Translations under genes and position numbers: made by a program
In this document: one piece after another, positions 1-7,797 of the stretch
How positions within the stretch are numbered: the first letter of the stretch is position 1
Layout: each line of letters starts with the position of its first letter
Source: Bacteroidales bacterium
GTDB lineage: Bacteria; Bacteroidota; Bacteroidia; Bacteroidales; Bacteroidaceae
Reading direction: 5' to 3'
Assembly: GCA_015060835.1 (NCBI GenBank)
Contig: SUXT01000015.1
Coordinates: forward strand, 1-41,372
Length of the DNA: 41,372 nucleotides
Notes under the pieces: generated by a model
Told to the model about the DNA's origin: nothing
Seen by the model: the letters and a program-made list of their open reading frames with translations, nothing else
Database searches by the model: none

Positions 1-109
1 TACCTATACGACGACGACCAGTCACTACCGTAAACTGAGCATTACTCTTTGAGAGTTCAAGAATCTCTTTGAGTGATGCAATCTCCTCTGTTCTATCAAA
101 AAATCTCAT
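1..109 (-). CDS. AAA+ ATPase, N-terminal fragment (runs off the window)
   Basis: Read on the minus strand from an ATG at 107-109, an open frame runs off the left edge after 36 codons. It begins MRFFDRTEEIASL and continues to VVTGRRRIG, where the window stops. The start, an FxxRxxEI segment followed by about 20 residues and then TGRRRIG leading into a Walker A loop, is characteristic of the archaeal-type ATPases that often carry a DUF234 domain and occur in Bacteroidales accessory regions. The P-loop lysine lies outside the window. The role of this family is poorly known. The gene points away from the defence genes, so it is a separate unit. Confidence 0.7.
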   Translation of the reverse strand, partial: MRFFDRTEEIASLKEILELSKSNAQFTVVTGRRRIG

Positions 110-169
110 ACACTTCTATTTTAGTTCCGAAACAACCATTTCCGAAACAGCCGTTTCGCAACTGCAAAT

Positions 170-617
170 ATAGTGCAAGCCGAGATAAGAACAAAATAAA
201 TACATTTATTTTTTATTACGAGGCGAAGCCTATATTGCGCTTTAAGCGAAATTAGTGCAAGCCGAATGAAGAACAAAATAAATCCATTTATTTTTTATTC
301 TGAGGCGAAGCCTATATTGCGATTAATCGAAATTAGTGCAAGCCGAATGAAATGCCAAATCTCAACGAGCGAAAGTAAAGAAAATGCTTGCAGTTGTTTT
401 GCTGAGCGAGACAGAGATTCAAAGAAATTAAATTTATTTGAGCATTTCAGAGGCGAAGCCTATATTGCGATTAATCGAAATTAGTGCAAGCCGAATGAAA
501 TGCCAAATCTCAACGAGCGAAAGTAAAGAAAATGCTTGCAGTTTTTTTACTGAGCGAGACAGAGATTCAAAGAAGTTAAATTTATTTGAGCATTTCTGAG
601 GCGAAGCCTATATTGCG
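170..617. repeat. Tandem direct-repeat array, 82-bp and 148-bp units
   Basis: A 20-base block beginning GAGGCGAAGCC occurs at 220-239, 302-321, 450-469 and 598-617. A block starting near ATTAGTGCAAGCCGA occurs at about 170, 251, 332 and 480. Spacings are therefore 82, 148 and 148 bases for the first block and 81, 81 and 148 for the second. The two 148-base copies differ at only a few positions. The shorter units lack the internal stretch containing ACGAGCGAAAGTAAAG. The core contains the short palindrome AGGCGAAGCCT. The small open frames here (73-255, 266-484) are by-products of the repetition and are not called as genes. From 618 to 849 there is AT-rich sequence with no convincing gene. Confidence 0.85.
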
Positions 618-849
618 CTAAATAAAAATACAACACACTTATTATTCGTCAGAATTGTGATATAACATTTTGCAGAAGTAGAATAATTTAACCCATAAAT
701 AACTTGTCGTTAAAGCGGAAACATGTATCTTCGCACTATGGCAGACAGAATGAGCAAAGCTGCGAGCAAGCGAGTGTATAGAAGTTTGCTTACACACAAA
801 GCGAGCGAAAGCAGGTTCAACGAAGTTAAAGGACCAAAGACACAAATGT

Positions 850-1082
850 ATGTCGAACATTAAGGACAGGAACACCAAGCCGGAGATGTATGGCAAGAAC
901 CTACCTTCAAGACCGGTGGGGTCGATGGATGCGATTGCGAGGAGGTGCTTCGCCTTATTGAAGCCGGAAAGATTGACACTACTCCACTCATCACACATCG
1001 TTTTCCGTTGAGTGAGATTGAGGAAGCTTACCGCATCTTTGAGAACAAATTGGATGGGGTTATTAAGGTGGCGATATTTTGA
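850..1082 (+). pseudogene. Zinc-dependent alcohol dehydrogenase, C-terminal remnant
   Basis: Translation of 939-1082 gives a clear C-terminal end of the medium-chain zinc alcohol dehydrogenase family, including the stretch IDTTPLITHRFPLSEIEEAY, then a short tail ending KVAIF and a TGA stop. Upstream, the matching protein continues in a different frame (850 to about 899, with PEMYGKN), so one base has been lost near 900-905. No catalytic or NADP-binding part is present. About three quarters of the gene is missing on the left, where the repeat array and AT-rich sequence now lie. It is best read as a scar of insertion or deletion at the edge of the defence block. Confidence 0.8.
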
Positions 1083-1095
1083 TTTACGGTTGATT

Positions 1096-1130
1096 TTTGT
1101 TAAAAGTGGGAATGAATCGCTGTATATTTT
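1096..1130 (+). promoter_or_regulatory. Possible promoter of hamAB
   Basis: TTTG at 1096-1099 and TATATTTT at 1123-1130 resemble the Bacteroidota -33 and -7 boxes, separated by 23 bases. This is slightly longer than usual, and the last base of the -7 box is off consensus. The hamA start codon lies 13 bases downstream. Confidence 0.3.
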
Positions 1131-1143
1131 ACATAAAATTATT

Positions 1144-1842
1144 ATGGCTATAAATTATACTTTGAAAGATAAAGAGTCTATTGAAGCAAAAGTTACTTTT
1201 TTGCGTATAGCTCCAAATGGTAAAAGGCAAACTCTTGATGATATATTTACCAAGTTATCAGATTTATCTTGGATTAATAGAATGACTCCTCCTGCTTTGC
1301 ACAAATCCTTCGAAATTCGCGCAAAGCGTACGTTGGATAAGTTAGTGGAAATCATCAACAACTCAGCTACCTTACCTATTGTTGATGCAGTTGTAACAGA
1401 TGCAGCTGAATATATTGTATCTGTACTAGCACAAGAAGCAGTAGTATGTGAATTAGGTTACAGGGACATTCCTCTTCCTGAAATTTACAAACAGCAAAAA
1501 AGTCAAAATCCAGGATTCGATTTCATCGTTGTAAATGCACGAGATGTAGTCTTATTTGGCGAAGCAAAGTTTGAGACGGGAAATAATGCATATGGTAGTG
1601 CCCTAAGCCAAATTGTACGTTTTATAGCGGAGCAAAACGATATTGCGGACCTTGTTGAATTGTATATTTTAATACCAAAGCAAGTAGATAAGGTTAATCA
1701 AGGGGAGAAAGGGTTTGTCGCAGCTTTTTCTTCAACAAATTTGAAAACAGAAAGGTTGATAAAAAATATACAGAGGAATGTCAATTATGATGTCGCTAAA
1801 GGATATGATGAACTTATATTAGTTGCAGTTGATATGTTATGA
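1144..1842 (+). CDS. hamA: Hachiman-like nuclease subunit HamA (DUF1837-type)
   Basis: A 232-residue protein with an apparent PD-(D/E)XK-type core: Asp126 in GFDFIV and the Glu140-Ala-Lys142 triad in LFGEAKF. Just upstream lies a Glu in VCELGYRD near residue 103. Helical flanks and a downstream helicase match HamA/AbpA (DUF1837), the effector of Hachiman, in which HamA is a DNase held in check by HamB. I chose the ATG at 1144: an in-frame GTG at 1012 lies inside the alcohol dehydrogenase remnant and its extra residues look non-native. The stop overlaps the next start as ATGA, so the two products are translationally coupled. The closely related AbpAB phage-resistance pair is an alternative name. 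Confidence 0.7.
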   Translation: MAINYTLKDKESIEAKVTFLRIAPNGKRQTLDDIFTKLSDLSWINRMTPPALHKSFEIRAKRTLDKLVEIINNSATLPIVDAVVTDAAEYIVSVLAQEAVVCELGYRDIPLPEIYKQQKSQNPGFDFIVVNARDVVLFGEAKFETGNNAYGSALSQIVRFIAEQNDIADLVELYILIPKQVDKVNQGEKGFVAAFSSTNLKTERLIKNIQRNVNYDVAKGYDELILVAVDML

Positions 1843-4148
1843 TAAAGAATGTAATAAGTCAAATAGTTCAAGGTAAAAATCTTGAAGATATTTTAAATCA
1901 GACTCTTGCTAGAATATATTCCGAGGGTCCTATCCATATTACAGATATGGAGATTCTATCTTATTTTGCAACATATAGAAAAGAATTTATTGATAAACAC
2001 ATTAATAAACTTCTTCTCTATATGGGTATGTATTACAAAGTAAGAGATGTTGAACCGCAGACCTTAAAAGAATTGGTTCAAACAACATATCGCGATGCAA
2101 TAAAAGCAGATTTTGGAGAGTGCTATACACCAGTTCAAGTTAATATAATTGATGGTATTAAAACAAATAAATGTTTTAGTTTTTCAGCTCCAACAAGTAC
2201 GGGAAAATCACATGTTTTCAGAAATTTAATTTTAGGCTCAGATAAAGATATAGTAATTTTCGTTCCCTCAAGGGCACTTATAAATGAATATTATTTAACA
2301 TTATGTGAAAATATACCTGATAAAAGTGTAAATATACTAACATTTGTAGATAAGTTGAATACCCTTAAAGCAAAACGTTCAATATTAATTCTCACACCTG
2401 AAAGAGCAAGTGATTTGTTTAGTCGTTCAGAAGAATTTGATATTGAATATTTTTTGTTTGATGAAGCTCAATTGGGGGAAGAAGTATCTATGAGAGGACT
2501 ATTATTTGATAGTGTTGTTAGACGTGTATCCAAATTTTACCCCAAAGCAAAGATGGTATTTGCGCAACCCTTTGTTGCAAATCCAGAAGCTCAATTTGCA
2601 AAAAATTTTATAACCAATGATGTGTCCTTAGGTATTCCATATCGTCAACGCAATGTTGGACAATTATTTTATAGCCATGACAAAGACGATAATAGGTTTT
2701 ATCATATAGGTGTTGACACAAAGGTCATGGGAACAAAATTTTCATTAATGAGTGATCCTATAGAGCTTACATTAATGTCAGGAGGAACTGTCTTATTTTA
2801 TGTTTCCAAGTCAAATATTGCAAAAGACAAAGTATTTCAAGATTATAAAAAATACATAGATTTATGTGGCGATATAGACAAAGATTTAATTAAAGAGTAT
2901 CAAGATAGACTTAAGAACTATACTGGAGCTAAGGATGATCATAATAAGTTTTTTTATTCTGCATCATTGGATCTGCTAAAAAAGGGAGTTGTAGTGCATC
3001 ATGGTTCTATGCCATTAAAAATGCGTTCTATTATCGAGGATTTTATTAATGCAGGCTTATGTAGAATCTGTTTTGCAACAAGCACTATTGAACAAGGTAT
3101 TAACATGCCGTTTGATGCGGTTTATATTTCAAGATTTGAAAAAAGTAAACCATTAGCTATAAAGAATCTTATCGGAAGGGCTGGTAGGTCAACATCCCAA
3201 AAGAAACTCGACGTTGGAAAGGTTATTATAAAAAGCAACAATGTTACAGATTTTAGAAAAATTCTTAGAAACGATTATGTAATACGCACAACTTCATTGA
3301 TTGAGAATCCTGTTGAAAAATTAGGAACTGACTTTGATGATTTTAGGGAATCCATTATCAATGGAACATTTGTAGAAGAATTTAACATGCCACAAAAACA
3401 GTTAAATCTTTTAGGTCATGAAGAATTGCAAAATAAAATATCAAGAACTATTTCTGTTTTAGTTAACATGGACAATACGCTTGTTGATATTTACAAACTT
3501 CCTGAAGCAAAAAAGAACTCTATATTCCAACTGCTAAAAGAAATATATGAAAGACATTTAAATAGAAATGTTACAGAAGCGGAAAATGTTGTTTTGCAGC
3601 ATGCATTACATATATTATTCTATCGAATGTACTTCAAAACATTTAGCGCAATATGCAAAGTGCGTTACAAATTGTTATGTAATTTTAAAGAGATTAAACG
3701 ACTTCAAGCTTTAGGAGATGATTGTAGCGAAGTTAAAGTCAATTACCTCCCCGCATATGCAGATATTCCAAACTTAAAATTAAGCAAATTTCCATTAGTG
3801 GATAAGTCAACAAAATCTAAAGATGTAGATTTTGATGTGGTCGTTTATGATACATATGATTATTTGGACAAACTAATAGGCTTTAAGCTTTCAGATATTT
3901 ATTATGCAGCTTTTAAGGTGAATTTTGAAAACACACATAATGAAAGGGCTTTAACCTTTGCTAAATTGATAAAATATGGCACTTCTAATGAAAAAGAAAT
4001 CTATATGATGAGATATGGTTTGTCGTTAGATGATATAAGTATATTGGAACCTTACATTTTAAGTATAAACACAGAGGGAATTAGAGTTTCTGCTGATTTT
4101 TACAATCTTCCTTCGAATATTAGAAAACCTCTAGAAAGATTTGTGTAA
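1839..4148 (+). CDS. hamB: Hachiman-like superfamily 2 helicase HamB
   Basis: A 769-residue superfamily 2 helicase. Motif I is APTSTGKS at about residues 117-124, motif Ia FVPSRAL follows near 141, and motif II is the variant DEAQ near 208. The second RecA-like lobe carries ATSTIEQGINMP near 412 and motif VI IGRAGR near 445. The N-terminal 100 residues and the last 300 or so are helical and not recognisable by eye. In Hachiman, HamB surveys DNA and releases HamA when it meets damaged or abnormal DNA. ATGA overlap with hamA supports a two-gene operon. The helicase assignment is firm; the Hachiman label rests on the partner gene. Confidence 0.8.
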   Translation: MIKNVISQIVQGKNLEDILNQTLARIYSEGPIHITDMEILSYFATYRKEFIDKHINKLLLYMGMYYKVRDVEPQTLKELVQTTYRDAIKADFGECYTPVQVNIIDGIKTNKCFSFSAPTSTGKSHVFRNLILGSDKDIVIFVPSRALINEYYLTLCENIPDKSVNILTFVDKLNTLKAKRSILILTPERASDLFSRSEEFDIEYFLFDEAQLGEEVSMRGLLFDSVVRRVSKFYPKAKMVFAQPFVANPEAQFAKNFITNDVSLGIPYRQRNVGQLFYSHDKDDNRFYHIGVDTKVMGTKFSLMSDPIELTLMSGGTVLFYVSKSNIAKDKVFQDYKKYIDLCGDIDKDLIKEYQDRLKNYTGAKDDHNKFFYSASLDLLKKGVVVHHGSMPLKMRSIIEDFINAGLCRICFATSTIEQGINMPFDAVYISRFEKSKPLAIKNLIGRAGRSTSQKKLDVGKVIIKSNNVTDFRKILRNDYVIRTTSLIENPVEKLGTDFDDFRESIINGTFVEEFNMPQKQLNLLGHEELQNKISRTISVLVNMDNTLVDIYKLPEAKKNSIFQLLKEIYERHLNRNVTEAENVVLQHALHILFYRMYFKTFSAICKVRYKLLCNFKEIKRLQALGDDCSEVKVNYLPAYADIPNLKLSKFPLVDKSTKSKDVDFDVVVYDTYDYLDKLIGFKLSDIYYAAFKVNFENTHNERALTFAKLIKYGTSNEKEIYMMRYGLSLDDISILEPYILSINTEGIRVSADFYNLPSNIRKPLERFV

Positions 4149-4251
4149 ACAAATGACTATTACATAAATGTGCAATATTCTTTTTTTATCAATAGTAATA
4201 TTGATGTGGTTAATTTTAATATAAACCTATAACACTCCATTTATTAGTACA

Positions 4252-5091
4252 ATGAACCCCAATATTGAATACGAAAAATTTACTCAAGAAATATATCAAG
4301 AGTTAGTTAATGTAGATGTTTTAAAAACGACCGAAGTACAGCATAATGTTAAGTTGAAAGGCAGGTCGGGACAAGAGCATCAGATAGATGTTTATTGGGA
4401 GTATGAAATCGCAGGAACTAAGCAAAAGGTTGCAATAGAATGTAAAAACTATAATAAAACTGTTGGAATAGGTAAAGTTCGTGATTTCTATGGTGTTTTA
4501 TACGATTTGAATAATGTAGCTGGAATAATGGTTACAAAAGTTGGATATCAAAAAGGAGCTAAAGAATATGCTTCTGAATATGGAATATCACTAAAAGAAC
4601 TTAGAACTCCGAATCCTGGTGAAGCTATTATTGGAGAAGTTGAAATGAATTTCGACATTTCAGTTAGACGATGTTTATTCTTAGTAGATGCGGATTATGC
4701 AGAAACTGATAAATTCAGCGTTACAAAGTATAAGCATTTTCTTGATTGGATGAGTCTTAATAATGAATCATCTTGGATTAATGCAACGTACATTCCTTTA
4801 GAACTTATTGATAGTAACATTATAAATTCGAATGGAACAACAATAACTACGCTTGAAAAAATTGAGGAAGAACTTCCCGAAGATTCTGATTCGGATATTG
4901 TTTTCAAATACGAAGATGCATATGTAAATACTCGATGGGGAAAGATTAAAATCAACGAAATCAAGTATGAATATGAATACAAAAATGAAAAGAAAATCAT
5001 CGCTATTGATGCGCAAGACTTTGTAAAAGCGATTTTGAAAGATGCATTGAATGGTGAGATAAAATTGATAGCAAATAAGGGAGTCCGATAA
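4252..5091 (+). CDS. Mrr-like restriction endonuclease-fold protein
   Basis: A 279-residue protein whose first 115 residues match the Mrr catalytic fold: Asp46 in HQIDVYWE, Glu63-Cys-Lys65 in VAIECKNYNK, then VRDFYGVLYDL and a valine-threonine strand (IMVTKVGY). This ID...ECK pattern is typical of Mrr-type nucleases, many of which act in modification-dependent (type IV) restriction. The remaining 160 residues (a conserved-looking IKINEIKYEYEY stretch near 220) are not recognised. A typical Mrr N-terminal winged helix is missing, so the C-terminal half may provide recognition. It lies 103 bases after hamB with a strong terminator right behind it, so it could be the last gene of the hamAB transcript or a stand-alone gene. 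Confidence 0.7.
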   Translation: MNPNIEYEKFTQEIYQELVNVDVLKTTEVQHNVKLKGRSGQEHQIDVYWEYEIAGTKQKVAIECKNYNKTVGIGKVRDFYGVLYDLNNVAGIMVTKVGYQKGAKEYASEYGISLKELRTPNPGEAIIGEVEMNFDISVRRCLFLVDADYAETDKFSVTKYKHFLDWMSLNNESSWINATYIPLELIDSNIINSNGTTITTLEKIEEELPEDSDSDIVFKYEDAYVNTRWGKIKINEIKYEYEYKNEKKIIAIDAQDFVKAILKDALNGEIKLIANKGVR

Positions 5092-5111
5092 ATCATATAT
5101 CGGGCTTTTTT
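5082..5111 (+). terminator. Rho-independent terminator after the Mrr-like gene
   Basis: AGTCCGAT (5082-5089) pairs with ATCGGGCT (5099-5106) with one G-T wobble, followed by a run of T. The stem overlaps the last codons of the Mrr-like gene. It separates that transcript from the restriction operon. Confidence 0.75.
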
Positions 5112-5198
5112 ATTGGTAAAACTTTTAAATCTACATCTTTTAAGGATTGAAATATACTCAATAAATAGAGAATCTTAATAAAAACTTGAGGACAATGA

Positions 5199-5227
5199 TT
5201 GCTTTTAAATTAAAAGTAGTACATTTG
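5199..5227 (+). promoter_or_regulatory. Promoter of the restriction-modification operon
   Basis: TTG at 5199-5201 and TACATTTG at 5220-5227 fit the Bacteroidota -33/-7 pattern (TTTG, about 19 bases, TAnnTTTG) with an 18-base gap. Transcription would start near 5234, about 16 bases before the regulator start codon. Confidence 0.6.
5202..5216. promoter_or_regulatory. Palindromic candidate operator of the XRE regulator
   Basis: CTTTTAA (5202-5208), a central A, and TTAAAAG (5210-5216) form a perfect 15-base palindrome lying exactly between the two promoter boxes. Further CTTTTAA half-sites start at 5122 and 5137. Binding here would block the polymerase, as expected for autoregulation by a controller protein. 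Low-complexity AT sequence makes chance possible. Confidence 0.45.
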
Positions 5228-5249
5228 TATGAGAAAAACAGATTAGCGT

Positions 5250-5465
5250 ATGCAAAATGAAGATTTAAATAGGTTAAAAGTTGTATTGGTCGAAAAGAAA
5301 CGAACCAATAAATGGTTGGCCGAACAATTAGGGAAAGACCAAGGTACGGTTTCAAAATGGTGTACAAACACTTGTCAGCCGGATTTAAAGACATTGGTTA
5401 GAATTGCACAGTTATTAGAAGTGGATATGAAAGAACTTATCCGCTTTGAAAATGTAGTAAAATAA
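5250..5465 (+). CDS. XRE-family regulator, candidate controller protein
   Basis: A 71-residue protein consisting almost entirely of one Cro/C1-type helix-turn-helix domain: WLAEQLGKDQGTVSKW (residues 29-44) holds the turn and recognition helix, followed by a third helix pair (LVRIAQLLEVDMKEL). Small XRE proteins placed directly ahead of methyltransferase genes commonly act as controller proteins that time methylation before restriction. The first methyltransferase starts 4 bases after the stop. The promoter and a perfect palindrome lie immediately upstream, which fits autoregulation. The function as a controller is inferred from size, fold and position. Confidence 0.8.
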   Translation: MQNEDLNRLKVVLVEKKRTNKWLAEQLGKDQGTVSKWCTNTCQPDLKTLVRIAQLLEVDMKELIRFENVVK

Positions 5466-5469
5466 GCAA

Positions 5470-6537
5470 ATGACGAAAAATAAATATACTGTTTTAGACT
5501 TGTTTTGTGGATGTGGAGGCTTGTCAAAAGGCTTTGAAATGGCAGGATATAATATCCTTCTTGGTGTAGATTTTAACGAGCCCGCATTGAGGACTTATGC
5601 GTACAACCATAAAGAAAGTAAGATTCTTCAAGGGGACCTTTCTGTTCCAGAAACATTTGAAAAGATAGATAAACTTATTGGTGACAATGCTATTGATGTA
5701 ATCATCGGCGGTCCTCCATGTCAAGGTTTTAGTCTTACGGGGCCAAGAAACTTTGATGACGCACGTAATAAGCTCTATCTCGCAATGATAGAGACTGTGC
5801 GCCGTTATAAACCTAGAGCATTTATGATAGAGAATGTACCAGGTATGGCAACTCTTTATAAAGGTGAGGTTAAGAATGAGATTTTAAAAAGATTTAAGAA
5901 GATGAACTACAGTATCACCTGTAAAATATTATGCTCGGCAGATTATGGTGTTCCACAGATTCGTAAACGTCTTGTTTTTATTGGCTTAAGGGATCATAAA
6001 GATGAATTTGAATTTCCAACGCCATCTCATACCCAAGATAATTATATTACTTGTGAGCAAGCGATATCTGACTTGCCTAGTCTTGTTGATAATATAGGTT
6101 CAGATGTTTCAGATTACATTATGGAACCACTAAATGAATATCAACGCACAATGCGTGGTGAATGTAAGATTCTCTATAATCACAAAGCTGTAAGCCATAA
6201 ACAATTTGTTAAAGATATTATAGCGCTTGTTCCGGATGGAGGTAATTGGAAAGATCTTCCTGATGGTGTTGGTGAAAGTCGTAAGTTTCACATGGCATGG
6301 ACGAGGTATCGTAGCGACAAACCTTCACGTACTATTGATACTGGTCATCGAAACAATTTCCATTATAAATGGAATCGTTGTCCTACTGTTCGAGAAAGCG
6401 CTAGATTACAGTCATTTCCTGACGATTTTGTATTCTTAGGAAACAGAGGACAACAAGATAAACAGGTTGGAAATGCAGTGCCTTGTTTTATGGCAAAAGC
6501 AATTGGACTTCAACTCCTAAATTATCTGAATCAATAA
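5470..6537 (+). CDS. DNA (cytosine-5) methyltransferase 1
   Basis: A 355-residue C5 methyltransferase that would transfer a methyl group from S-adenosylmethionine to cytosine within a specific DNA site. The conserved motifs appear in order: I (DLFCGCGGLSKGF, residues 10-22), IV with the catalytic cysteine (GGPPCQGFS, about 80-88), VI (ENVPGM, near 121), VIII (QIRKRL, near 163), IX (RESARLQSFPDDF) and X (QVGNAVP, near 332). The target recognition region lies at about 190-290 and does not reveal the site. The stop overlaps the next start by one base (TAATG). Two C5 methyltransferases in tandem usually protect the two strands of an asymmetric site, as in LlaJI. Confidence 0.93.
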   Translation: MTKNKYTVLDLFCGCGGLSKGFEMAGYNILLGVDFNEPALRTYAYNHKESKILQGDLSVPETFEKIDKLIGDNAIDVIIGGPPCQGFSLTGPRNFDDARNKLYLAMIETVRRYKPRAFMIENVPGMATLYKGEVKNEILKRFKKMNYSITCKILCSADYGVPQIRKRLVFIGLRDHKDEFEFPTPSHTQDNYITCEQAISDLPSLVDNIGSDVSDYIMEPLNEYQRTMRGECKILYNHKAVSHKQFVKDIIALVPDGGNWKDLPDGVGESRKFHMAWTRYRSDKPSRTIDTGHRNNFHYKWNRCPTVRESARLQSFPDDFVFLGNRGQQDKQVGNAVPCFMAKAIGLQLLNYLNQ

Positions 6538-7796
6538 TGGCATCAAATAAGTATAATACTATAGACCTGTTTGCAGGTTGCGGTGGATTAATGGATGGCT
6601 TCATGCAAGAGGGAGCTTATGAAACTTTAGCTTGTGTGGAATGGGAGAAGTATCCGTGCCAGACTCTTGTTAAGCGGTTAAAGGAACGTTGGAACCATGA
6701 AAATGCAGAACAAGAAGTTGTTCAATTCGATATACAAAGAACTGATGAACTGATAAATGGTTTTGATGATCCAGTGTATGGTAAAAACGCAGGATTGAAG
6801 AAACTTATAGGAGAAAAAACTGTTGATATTATTATTGGCGGTCCTCCTTGTCAAGCATATTCGCTTGCAGGAAGAATTCGCGACCCTTATGGAATGCGTG
6901 ATGATTATAGAAATTATCTTTTTGAAAGTTATGTACGTATTCTTAATCACTTCAAACCTAAGTTCTTTATATTTGAAAATGTGACGGGAATGTTGAGTGC
7001 TGCACCAGATGGAACTCCAATAGTAGAAAAAATACATCAAGCTTTCCATGAGGCAGGATATGATGTCATTGATGACTTTAAAAAAGCAGTTTATAATGTA
7101 TCTGACTTTGGTATACCACAACATAGAAAACGCATAATTATACTAGGTGTTAGGAATGATTATTTCAGGACAAATAACAATGGCATAGAGATTAATTATA
7201 GTAAAGCTATTTTGGATGATTTTTATAATATTGTTATGCCATCATTACGAGATAAAGCGAAACCTCGTACTGTTAGAGATGCTATAGCTGATTTACCAGT
7301 TATTCTTCCTGCCAATGACGTAATTAAACAAAATGGTCAAAAATATTCTCACGCTCCAATAGAAAGTAAGGAATATCTCAATCATAGACCTCGATTCCAC
7401 AATAAACGAGACCAAGAAGTTTTTAGACTTCTTAGTGAGGATATAGAGTCTGGAAGAAAAGAATATGTTACAATCGAAGCCCTAAAGGCCTTATATACAA
7501 AAGTAACAGGTAAAGTTAGTAACATTCATAAGTATTATGTTCTTCGTTGGGATGAACAAAGTAATACTATACCTGCACATCTATACAAAGATGGTATGAG
7601 ACATATTCATCCAGACTCAAAACAGGCAAGGTCAATAACTGTTAGAGAAGCAGCACGTTTGCAAACTTTTGCAGATGACTTTGAATTCATAGGACCAATG
7701 ATGGCTCAATACAAAATGATAGGTAATGCTGTTCCCTCTGATTTTGCAAAAGTTATAGCAATGGGATTACATGTCGTACTAGATAAATTTATGTGA
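6537..7796 (+). CDS. DNA (cytosine-5) methyltransferase 2
   Basis: A second C5 methyltransferase of 419 residues when started at the ATG at 6537, which overlaps the stop of the previous gene by one base; longer upstream readings lie inside that gene. Motif I is TIDLFAGCGGLMDGF, motif IV is GGPPCQAYS (about 101-109), motif VI is ENVTGM (near 146), motif VIII is QHRKRI, motif IX is REAARLQTFADDF, and motif X is MIGNAVPSDF. It is clearly divergent from its neighbour, with a different target recognition region (about 225-370), so this is not a recent duplication. It would methylate the opposite strand of the same asymmetric site or a separate site guarding the PLD nuclease that follows one base later. 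Confidence 0.93.
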   Translation: MASNKYNTIDLFAGCGGLMDGFMQEGAYETLACVEWEKYPCQTLVKRLKERWNHENAEQEVVQFDIQRTDELINGFDDPVYGKNAGLKKLIGEKTVDIIIGGPPCQAYSLAGRIRDPYGMRDDYRNYLFESYVRILNHFKPKFFIFENVTGMLSAAPDGTPIVEKIHQAFHEAGYDVIDDFKKAVYNVSDFGIPQHRKRIIILGVRNDYFRTNNNGIEINYSKAILDDFYNIVMPSLRDKAKPRTVRDAIADLPVILPANDVIKQNGQKYSHAPIESKEYLNHRPRFHNKRDQEVFRLLSEDIESGRKEYVTIEALKALYTKVTGKVSNIHKYYVLRWDEQSNTIPAHLYKDGMRHIHPDSKQARSITVREAARLQTFADDFEFIGPMMAQYKMIGNAVPSDFAKVIAMGLHVVLDKFM

Positions 7797-7797
7797 T

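Noticed and set aside
73-484. Short open frames giving similar peptides
   Set aside because: They come from the tandem repeat units, lack start signals and have no protein-like pattern beyond the repetition.
170-617. CRISPR array
   Set aside because: Units are 82-148 bases and near-identical throughout, with no short repeat and unique spacer pattern and no cas genes.
738-863. A 41-codon open frame starting MADRMSKAASK
   Set aside because: It runs out of frame into the alcohol dehydrogenase remnant and its middle resembles the local repeat words, so it is probably not a gene.
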